DNA of 13,927 bases from Candidatus Poribacteria bacterium (GTDB lineage Bacteria > Poribacteria > WGA-4E > GCA-2687025): the NCBI GenBank assembly GCA_002687025.1, contig NYZG01000212.1, forward strand, positions 1 to 13,927. Direction: 5' to 3'. Position 1 is the stretch's first letter. The number at the start of each line of letters is the position of its first letter. The notes beneath the pieces were generated by a model. It was not told the origin of the DNA and made no database searches. It worked only from the letters and a program-made list of their open reading frames with translations. Positions 6,511 through 11,847 of the stretch are shown here, piece by piece. A program made the translations under genes and the position numbers.

Positions 6511-7182
6511 GTGACGCGAAGCATGCGGTGGTTTTCATTGACGATAGCGGCGGTCGTGCTGGCCGGCGGCGCAGCAGCCGACGTCGAGTATATGCACGAG
6601 GACCTCGACACGCAGGGGTCGTGGCGGGGCGTGTACGGCACGTCGGGAGGCGTCATCTTCGAGGCCGGCGGGATCAACGGACAGAACGTCCCGGGCCAGG
6701 ATAACGACCAACTCGTCGACGGCCTGCTGACCGAATACGTCGACGGCAGCCCAAGCCGCTGGAACTGGGCCAGCGCCGTCCCCGACGAACGAGGACTGGA
6801 GTTCGCCGACGAAGCCATCAAGGACCGCGTGGGCGCATGTCAGTTCGGGAACGGCGCCGGCACCCTTGAATTCACGGTTGATGCCGACGCGTACCAGATC
6901 GCGGCGTACTTCGTCGACTGGGATTCCAGCGCGCGGCTGATGGATGTCTACGGCCACCAGGGCGACCAGGGCGCCGACCCCGACGCCATCGTCGAGAACC
7001 CCGACTTCCACGAAGGCGTCTGGCACGTCTGGTCGGTGACCGGCGACGACCCGTTCCAGCTGAGCATCGCGCAGAACGGCGGGGCGAATTGGGTGATTTC
7101 CGGCGTCTTCATCGACGCGCCGGAGGCCGTCGCGCCGGCCGGCAAGCTGTCCACGACGTGGGCGGCCATGAAGCGCCGGTAA
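6511..7182 (+). CDS. Secreted beta-rich protein of unknown function
   Basis: The 223-residue product begins with a Sec signal peptide: Arg3 and Arg6, a hydrophobic core at about 7-20 (WFSLTIAAVVLAGG), and an Ala-Ala-Ala cleavage site, likely after Ala23. The mature part is acidic and rich in Trp, Gly, Asp and aromatic residues. It contains TQGSWRGVYG (34-43), RWNWASAVPDERGLEF (83-98), LEFTVDADAYQIAAYFVDWDSSAR (119-142) and WVISGVFIDAP (194-204). This pattern recalls a galactose-binding-like beta-sandwich module that I remember from secreted proteins of Planctomycetes, Verrucomicrobia and Poribacteria; that is memory, not a search. The C-terminus, GKLSTTWAAMKRR, follows a short Ala/Pro linker and may be a separate tag. 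The start is GTG at 6511. It seems to be a single gene, read away from the kinase. No catalytic residues are recognised. Confidence 0.85.
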   Translation: MTRSMRWFSLTIAAVVLAGGAAADVEYMHEDLDTQGSWRGVYGTSGGVIFEAGGINGQNVPGQDNDQLVDGLLTEYVDGSPSRWNWASAVPDERGLEFADEAIKDRVGACQFGNGAGTLEFTVDADAYQIAAYFVDWDSSARLMDVYGHQGDQGADPDAIVENPDFHEGVWHVWSVTGDDPFQLSIAQNGGANWVISGVFIDAPEAVAPAGKLSTTWAAMKRR

Positions 7183-7288
7183 CGCCGACACCGGCCCGCG
7201 ACACCTTCCGCGCCGAGTAACATGCGTTCGTCCGCGGCGCCGATTCGTGCTACCACTCTAGGGACGGACTGCGCCCCCAGGCCGCGCC

Positions 7289-7317
7289 TTGAGCGGCGGC
7301 GCGCGGGCTGATATATT
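7289..7317 (+). promoter_or_regulatory. Predicted sigma70-type promoter for the aldolase operon
   Basis: A -35-like TTGAGC at 7289-7294 and a -10-like TATATT at 7312-7317 are separated by exactly 17 bases. An extended -10 TG lies at 7309-7310 (TGaTATATT). The AT-rich -10 stands out in strongly GC-rich surroundings. Transcription would start near 7324, about 40 bases before the aldolase start. Predicted from sequence only. Confidence 0.6.
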
Positions 7318-7355
7318 GGCCGTCCCCGCGACGCTGGCCGGCCCGACCCCCTCAT

Positions 7356-7359
7356 GGAG
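7356..7359 (+). promoter_or_regulatory. Ribosome-binding site deciding the aldolase start
   Basis: GGAG lies six bases before the ATG at 7366. It overlaps the alternative in-frame ATG at 7354, which itself has only a pyrimidine-rich GACCCCCTC sequence upstream. The downstream ATG is therefore the better start; the upstream one would add only four residues. Confidence 0.6.
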
Positions 7360-7365
7360 CTCTCG

Positions 7366-8310
7366 ATGATCGTCACGACCGGTCAGCTATCCGAAGTCGC
7401 CTACGGCGGATTCGCCATCGGCGCGTACAACATCAATAACGCCGAGCAGACGATGGGTCTGTTTCAGGGCTGCATGGACTCGCAGGCTCCCTTCATCATC
7501 CAGATATCCAAGGGCGCGCGGGCGTATACCGACAAGCGTCTGCTCGAAGCGATGATAAGGGCCGCGGCGGAGATATTCCCGGACGCAGTATTCGCCGTTC
7601 ACCTCGACCACGGCGACGAGGAAACGTGCTACGACTGCATCGACTCCGGCTTCTTCTCGTCGGTGATGATCGACGCGTCGCATGAGGAGTTCGAGGAGAA
7701 TATCGCGATCACGAAGCGTGTGGTCGACCGCGCGCACGCGGTGGGTATCAGCGTGGAAGCCGAGTTGGGCGTGCTAGGCGGCGTCGAGGAGGATGTGGTC
7801 GGCGACAATCCGTGCCTAACCGACCCGGACGAGGCCGTTGAGTTCATAGACCGCAGCGGCTGCGACAGCCTGGCGGCGGCTATCGGCACCAGCCACGGCG
7901 CGTACAAGTTCGAGGGCGGCCAGGGCATCCACTTCGACATCCTCGACGACATCAAGGCGCGCAAGCCCGGCTTCCCGCTCGTGATGCACGGCTCCAGCTC
8001 CGTGCCGGCCGACGAGGTCGCGCGCATCAACGCCGCCGGCGGCAAGCTCGTCGGCGCTGCCGGTGTGGACGTCAAGCAGTACATGCCTGCCGCGAAGCGA
8101 GGCGTGGCCAAGATCAACATCGACACAGACGGACGACTCGTGTGGACCCGCGTCCACCGCGAGCACCTCACGGCTACCCCTGACGAGATCGACTTCCGTA
8201 AGCCCGGGAAGACGTTCATCGCCGAGTACGCGAAGTTCATCGCCTCGCGCAACGAACTTCTCGGCTCCGCCGGACAGTTGGAGGCGACGCGCGCGCACGT
8301 CACCGCATAG
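7366..8310 (+). CDS. Class II (metal-dependent) fructose/tagatose-bisphosphate aldolase family protein
   Basis: A cytoplasmic TIM-barrel aldolase, 314 residues, expected to cleave a ketose bisphosphate into DHAP and an aldehyde by a zinc enolate mechanism. Key parts: AVHLDHGD with Asp81 and zinc ligand His82, SVMIDASHEEFEENI (99-113), SVEAELGVLGG (129-139), GTSHGAYKF with zinc ligand His177, VMHGSSSVP with zinc ligand His208, and KINIDTDGRL (249-258), where Asn251 and Asp253/Asp255 fall in the substrate-binding segment. All metal ligands are present. Family members act on fructose-1,6-bisphosphate, tagatose-1,6-bisphosphate or other sugar phosphates, and sequence alone does not separate these safely. 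The gene is first in a probable operon behind the promoter at 7289-7317, and the oxidoreductase starts 26 bases after it, which favours a catabolic rather than glycolytic role. Confidence 0.92.
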   Translation: MIVTTGQLSEVAYGGFAIGAYNINNAEQTMGLFQGCMDSQAPFIIQISKGARAYTDKRLLEAMIRAAAEIFPDAVFAVHLDHGDEETCYDCIDSGFFSSVMIDASHEEFEENIAITKRVVDRAHAVGISVEAELGVLGGVEEDVVGDNPCLTDPDEAVEFIDRSGCDSLAAAIGTSHGAYKFEGGQGIHFDILDDIKARKPGFPLVMHGSSSVPADEVARINAAGGKLVGAAGVDVKQYMPAAKRGVAKINIDTDGRLVWTRVHREHLTATPDEIDFRKPGKTFIAEYAKFIASRNELLGSAGQLEATRAHVTA

Positions 8311-8335
8311 GCGCGCGGCACAGCGGGAGAAACCT

Positions 8336-9394
8336 GTGGCATCGGACAAGAAGGTACGCGTCTGCGTCGTGGGAATGGGCATCGGCCGCTCGAACGGTCG
8401 GGCGCTCTCGGGGAATCCCCGGGGTGAGGTCGTCGCGCTCTGCGACCTCCGCGAAGACGCTATGAAGGACTTCGCCAAGGAACTTCCAGGCGAGCAGAAG
8501 CTCTACACCGACTACAAGGAAATGTGCCGCGACCCGGAGATAGACGCGGTGTTCGTCGGGACGCCCAACCAGTGGCACGTCCCCGTCGCGCGCGAGGTCG
8601 TCCGCAACGACAAGCACGTCATCGTGACGAAGCCGCTCGCCGACTCCGAGGACGCCGCGCGGACACTCGTCGAGGAGGCCGACGCATCGGGCGTCGTCAA
8701 CATGATGTCGCTGGGCACTCGGTACGGCGCGTCGTGCCAGCATCTCGGCAAGCTGGGTCGCGACGGCTTCTTCGGTGACTTCTACTATGCCCGGGCCCGC
8801 AGCGTCCGCCGCAACGGCATCCCCGACTGGAGCATGGGTTTCATCAGCGAAGGCGGCGGCGCGTTCCGCGACATGGGCGTGCACGTCCTAGACGCCGTGT
8901 GGTGGATGATGGGCATGCCGCGACCCATCTCGGCCGTCGGCGTGGCCGGGGCGCACTTCGGCCAGCACGGCAACGGCTACTGGGACGGACGGCAGCCGGC
9001 CGAGGAGTTCTACTCGAAGTTCGCCGCCGACGACTTCGGCTGCGGGTTCATCCGGTTCGACAATGGCATCGGCCTCCAGATCGAGAGCTTCTGGGCGTCC
9101 CATCAGCCGGGGGCATTCCAGATAGAGCTGTTCGGCACGGAGGCGGGCGCGAAGCTCAGCCCACTCACGCTCTACTCGATGGACGACGGCGCCGAGGCCG
9201 ACACGGAAATCAAGCTTCCCAAGCAGCTCGAAGGGTTCGACTTGATGGCCGAGGAGTTCATCGGGGCGATCCTCGACGGCACGGAGTTCCACGCGCCACT
9301 GCAGCACGGCCTCGTCGTACAGCAGATGATGGAGGCCGTCCTGAGGAGCGGCGAGACCGGGGTGGAAGAGCGCATCGACGCGGCGATGGAGTAG
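8336..9394 (+). CDS. Gfo/Idh/MocA-family NAD(P)-dependent oxidoreductase
   Basis: A cytoplasmic 352-residue dehydrogenase of the glucose-fructose oxidoreductase/inositol dehydrogenase/MocA type. It has an N-terminal Rossmann fold with VRVCVVGMGIGRSNG (7-21), then AVFVGTPNQWHVPVAREV (71-88) and the family's cofactor/substrate motif as VTKPLA, with the conserved lysine at Lys99 (usually EKP). The C-terminal domain carries GGGAFRDMGVHVLDAVWWMMG, with Asp179, His183 and Asp186 in the usual DxGxHxxD catalytic arrangement. The start is GTG at 8336, with GGAG at 8326-8329. The same frame is open upstream over the aldolase gene, but that portion is shadow. Members oxidise or reduce hydroxyls of sugars, inositols or amino sugars; the exact substrate is not readable. 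It sits between the aldolase and the enolase-superfamily gene. Confidence 0.92.
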   Translation: MASDKKVRVCVVGMGIGRSNGRALSGNPRGEVVALCDLREDAMKDFAKELPGEQKLYTDYKEMCRDPEIDAVFVGTPNQWHVPVAREVVRNDKHVIVTKPLADSEDAARTLVEEADASGVVNMMSLGTRYGASCQHLGKLGRDGFFGDFYYARARSVRRNGIPDWSMGFISEGGGAFRDMGVHVLDAVWWMMGMPRPISAVGVAGAHFGQHGNGYWDGRQPAEEFYSKFAADDFGCGFIRFDNGIGLQIESFWASHQPGAFQIELFGTEAGAKLSPLTLYSMDDGAEADTEIKLPKQLEGFDLMAEEFIGAILDGTEFHAPLQHGLVVQQMMEAVLRSGETGVEERIDAAME

Positions 9395-9454
9395 GTCTGG
9401 CACCCATACGGCCGACACACGCGTAATCGAGTGTAGTTCTTACGGGAGGATTGG

Positions 9455-10927
9455 ATGCCCTCCGAGGCAGTTCGTTTGCGCGTCAACGATGTCCGGTACT
9501 ACATGCGCAACGTGCGCCTGCGGATGCCCTTCCGCTACGGCGTCGCTCAGCTTGTCGGGTATCCGATACTGCACGTCCGCATCGACATCGAGATGGACGA
9601 CGGGACGCGCGCCGAGGGCGTGGCCGCCGACTGCTTGCCTCCGAAGTGGTTCGACAAGGACCCGGCCAAGGACTACGAAGACAACATCGACGACATGCTC
9701 ACCGCCGTGTCGGACGCGCGCGACGCATACGTTGGCATGAACGACGAGCCGCGCACGCCGTTCGAGCTATTCCGCGAGGGGCTCGACGCGGTGATGGACT
9801 GCGCCGACAGCCAGGACGTGAACCACCTCACGGCAGGCTTCGGGTCCAGCTTCTTCGAACGCGCCGTCGTAGACGCCGTGGGGAACGCGTTGGGGCGGTC
9901 ATATCACGAGCTCGTGCGCGAGAACCTGCTGGGCGTGCGCATGGGAGCGATCCACGCGGAGCTGGGCGACACCGATCCCAGGGACATCGTCGGCGACGCG
10001 CCTCTGGAGTCGATGTGGGTCCGTCACACGGTGGGACTGTCCGACCCGATCCTCGAGAGCGACATTTCCGACGGCGAGCGCCTCAACGACGAGTTGCCAC
10101 AGTCGCTCGAGGAGTACATCGCTCGTCAGCGTCTGCGCTACTTCAAGATAAAAGTGTGCGGCGACATCGACATCGACGTGCCTCGCCTGCGGACGATAGC
10201 CCGACTGCTGGATTCGTCCATCGAGGATCCCTACCACATCTCCCTGGACGGCAACGAGCAGTACCGCCGCATGGAGAGCTTCATGGCGCTTATCGAGGAG
10301 CTGTGGTCGGGGCCGGAATTCGTCCGATTCTTCAGCAGCATCCGATACATCGAGCAGCCGCTGGCCCGCGATGTCGCCCTCGACCCGGGCATCACACAGG
10401 AGATGACGGCTCTGTCGCACGTGAAGCCGGTCATCGTCGACGAATCGGATTCAGAACTGGGCGCCTTCCAACGGGCAATTGCCGTGGGCTACCGAGGCAT
10501 CAGCGCGAAGAACTGCAAGGGCATCTACAAGTCGCTGCTGAACCAGGGCCTCGCGCGGTTGCACACGCAGCACTCGTCCGACGGCCGCCCCTACTTCCTC
10601 ACCGGCGAGGATCTCGCGAACGCGGCGATCGTCCCACTGCACCAGGACCTCGCGACGTTGGCGACGCTCGGGATCGGCAATGCCGAGCGCAACGGCCACC
10701 ACTACCTGCGCGGCATCACCCACCTGTCCGACGCGGAACGGGACGCGGTGCTGCACGCGCATCCGTCGCTGTACACCGTGCGCGACGGCGTGCCACAGCT
10801 CAACGTCCAGGACGGCAAGATCGACCTGCGCTCGCTCCAGACGCCCGGCTATGCCCTCGGCGTCCCCATCGACTACGACAGCATGACGCCCCTCGACGAC
10901 TGGTCGTTCGACTCGCTCAGCCTGTAG
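9455..10927 (+). CDS. Enolase-superfamily enzyme (mandelate racemase/muconate lactonizing type), unusually long
   Basis: Members abstract a proton next to a carboxylate and stabilise the enolate with magnesium; sugar-acid dehydratases, racemases and lactonising enzymes belong here. The N-terminal capping domain (about 1-150) leads into a barrel with the KxK pair Lys231/Lys233 (YFKIKVCGD), metal ligands Asp265 (LDGNEQY) and Glu300 (YIEQP), a third acidic ligand at Asp329/Glu330 (VDESDSE), and Lys352 in GISAKNCKGIYK, which could be the opposing general base as in the muconate-lactonising branch. At 490 residues it is about 100 longer than most members; extra sequence lies at about 60-110, 165-215 and in the C-terminal 60 residues. 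The ATG at 9455 has GGAGG at 9445-9449. It is last in the presumed aldolase-oxidoreductase operon, after a 60-base gap. The substrate is unknown. Confidence 0.88.
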   Translation: MPSEAVRLRVNDVRYYMRNVRLRMPFRYGVAQLVGYPILHVRIDIEMDDGTRAEGVAADCLPPKWFDKDPAKDYEDNIDDMLTAVSDARDAYVGMNDEPRTPFELFREGLDAVMDCADSQDVNHLTAGFGSSFFERAVVDAVGNALGRSYHELVRENLLGVRMGAIHAELGDTDPRDIVGDAPLESMWVRHTVGLSDPILESDISDGERLNDELPQSLEEYIARQRLRYFKIKVCGDIDIDVPRLRTIARLLDSSIEDPYHISLDGNEQYRRMESFMALIEELWSGPEFVRFFSSIRYIEQPLARDVALDPGITQEMTALSHVKPVIVDESDSELGAFQRAIAVGYRGISAKNCKGIYKSLLNQGLARLHTQHSSDGRPYFLTGEDLANAAIVPLHQDLATLATLGIGNAERNGHHYLRGITHLSDAERDAVLHAHPSLYTVRDGVPQLNVQDGKIDLRSLQTPGYALGVPIDYDSMTPLDDWSFDSLSL

Positions 10928-11003
10928 GTGGCGCCGCTTCCCGGCCTCGTCGCGTTGTCGTAACATCCCTCTGGACGCGGACACGCCGTGAGAGGAGGCG
11001 CGC

Positions 11004-11285
11004 ATGGCCACTACGACGCGCGAGCAACTGCACGCCATGATCGACGACCTGAACGACGACTGCCTGGAGGCGGCGCGGGACGCGCTGCGGCGGCTGGAGG
11101 CGACAGGAGAGCGCGACGCGGAGCAGCGCTTCGCCCAAAGCCTCGTCGACGACGGCCTGCTCGCGGGCGAGCCACCGGCCCTGTCCGCCGCCGAGAGACG
11201 GCGAATGCGCGAACGTCCCTCAATGACGCTGGAGGGCGAGACGATCGCGCAGACGATCATCCGCGAGAGGGGGCCGGTTGCGTAG
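11004..11285 (+). CDS. Probable antitoxin partner of the PIN-domain protein
   Basis: A 93-residue, highly charged protein. Residues 1-45 look helical (REQLHAMIDDLNDDCLEA and onward), of the kind seen at the N-terminus of many small antitoxins. Residues about 60-93 are polar and arginine-rich (SAAERRRMRERP), fitting a flexible tail that wraps a toxin. No clear ribbon-helix-helix, AbrB or helix-turn-helix signature is seen, so DNA binding and autoregulation cannot be claimed. The ATG at 11004 has a strong AGGAGG at 10993-10998. The gene overlaps the PIN gene by eight bases, the antitoxin-first order typical of type II toxin-antitoxin operons. The antitoxin role is inferred from size, order and overlap rather than from a recognised family. 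Confidence 0.7.
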   Translation: MATTTREQLHAMIDDLNDDCLEAARDALRRLEATGERDAEQRFAQSLVDDGLLAGEPPALSAAERRRMRERPSMTLEGETIAQTIIRERGPVA

Positions 11286-11736
11286 GTACTTCCTTGACAG
11301 CAGTGCACTCGCCAAGAACTACATCGCCGAAGAGGGGTCGCGCGTAGTCAAGGATTTGCTGTATGACGACGGCCACGGGCGGGTTCACGTCGCGTCAATC
11401 ACCCTCGTCGAGGTGGTCGCCGCGTTGCGCAGACGAGGCATGCGGACGGGCGTAGACGCGCAGACGGCCAGCGAGATGATTGCAGCGTTCCGAGGCGAGC
11501 TGCCACGCCTTTGCCGCGTCATCGACGTGTCGCGCGCTATGTTCGAGCGGGCTGCGGATGTCGCATCCGTCCACGGTCTGCGGGGTTACGATGCCGTCCA
11601 GCTGGCGGTCGCCCTGATGCTGTCGGAACGCAGACGCGGCGGCGGCCTTGATGCGCTCACGTTCGTCTCCGCCGACCGGGAACTGAACGCCGCCGTGGAG
11701 GCCGAAGGCCTCGAAGTGCTCGACCCCGCCGCGTGA
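11278..11736 (+). CDS. PIN-domain ribonuclease, VapC-like toxin
   Basis: PIN-domain toxins are magnesium-dependent RNases that cut tRNA, rRNA or mRNA when freed from their antitoxin. This 152-residue protein has the four acidic residues of the fold: Asp7 (YFLDSSALAK), Glu45 (ITLVEVVAAL), Asp105 (LRGYDAVQLA) and Asp133 (FVSADRELNAA). The length is typical of VapC. The start is TTG at 11278, inside the end of the upstream gene, with GAGAGG at 11265-11270. A later start would lose Asp7, so TTG is required. The eight-base overlap suggests its translation depends on the antitoxin gene. A stand-alone PIN nuclease is possible but less likely given the partner. The target RNA cannot be read from sequence. 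Confidence 0.88.
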   Translation: MRRYFLDSSALAKNYIAEEGSRVVKDLLYDDGHGRVHVASITLVEVVAALRRRGMRTGVDAQTASEMIAAFRGELPRLCRVIDVSRAMFERAADVASVHGLRGYDAVQLAVALMLSERRRGGGLDALTFVSADRELNAAVEAEGLEVLDPAA

Positions 11737-11756
11737 AGCGGCGCGGCGCCCGCCGC
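11727..11756. repeat. Overlapping GC-only inverted repeats at the PIN gene stop
   Basis: CGCCGC (11727-11732) pairs with GCGGCG (11738-11743) across the loop GTGAA, which contains most of the stop codon. The same GCGGCG can instead pair with CGCCGC at 11751-11756. The stems are six base pairs and no T-run follows, so it would be a weak or factor-dependent terminator at best. GC-rich DNA makes such repeats by chance fairly often. Confidence 0.35.
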
Positions 11757-11761
11757 CACTG

Positions 11762-11790
11762 TTGCCGACGAGCGCGCGCTGCTCCATACT
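11762..11790 (+). promoter_or_regulatory. Possible promoter of the HD-GHKL gene
   Basis: TTGCCG (11762-11767) and CATACT (11785-11790) are spaced 17 bases apart, each matching four of six consensus positions. Transcription would start near 11797, leaving a 5' leader of about 50 bases. It would give this gene its own transcript, separate from the PIN module. Weak but correctly spaced. Confidence 0.35.
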
Positions 11791-11798
11791 GCACAGTA
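11787..11798. promoter_or_regulatory. Small palindrome overlapping the possible -10 box (operator candidate)
   Basis: TACTG and CAGTA are perfect reverse complements separated by CA. The element overlaps the end of the candidate -10 box and the expected transcription start, where a repressor would block initiation. It is short enough to be chance. Confidence 0.3.
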
Positions 11799-11847
11799 GC
11801 GACACGCTAGCGTCCGTCGACGCGGTCTCGACGCATGGGCACGACGA

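Noticed and set aside
7175..7195. Hairpin GCCGGT-9 bases-ACCGGC at the end of the secreted-protein gene as a terminator
   Set aside because: Six-bp stem, nine-base loop and no T-run; not enough for an intrinsic terminator.
8063..8335. Upstream extension of the oxidoreductase frame into the aldolase gene
   Set aside because: The extension is Ser/Arg/Thr-rich shadow; the Rossmann motif begins right after the GTG at 8336.
10961..10966. TAACAT as a -10 box for the toxin-antitoxin module
   Set aside because: No acceptable -35 box at the right distance.
9451..11040. 529-codon plus-strand frame overlapping the enolase-superfamily gene
   Set aside because: Arg/His/Gly-rich with no motif, whereas the frame from 9455 carries all enolase-superfamily residues.
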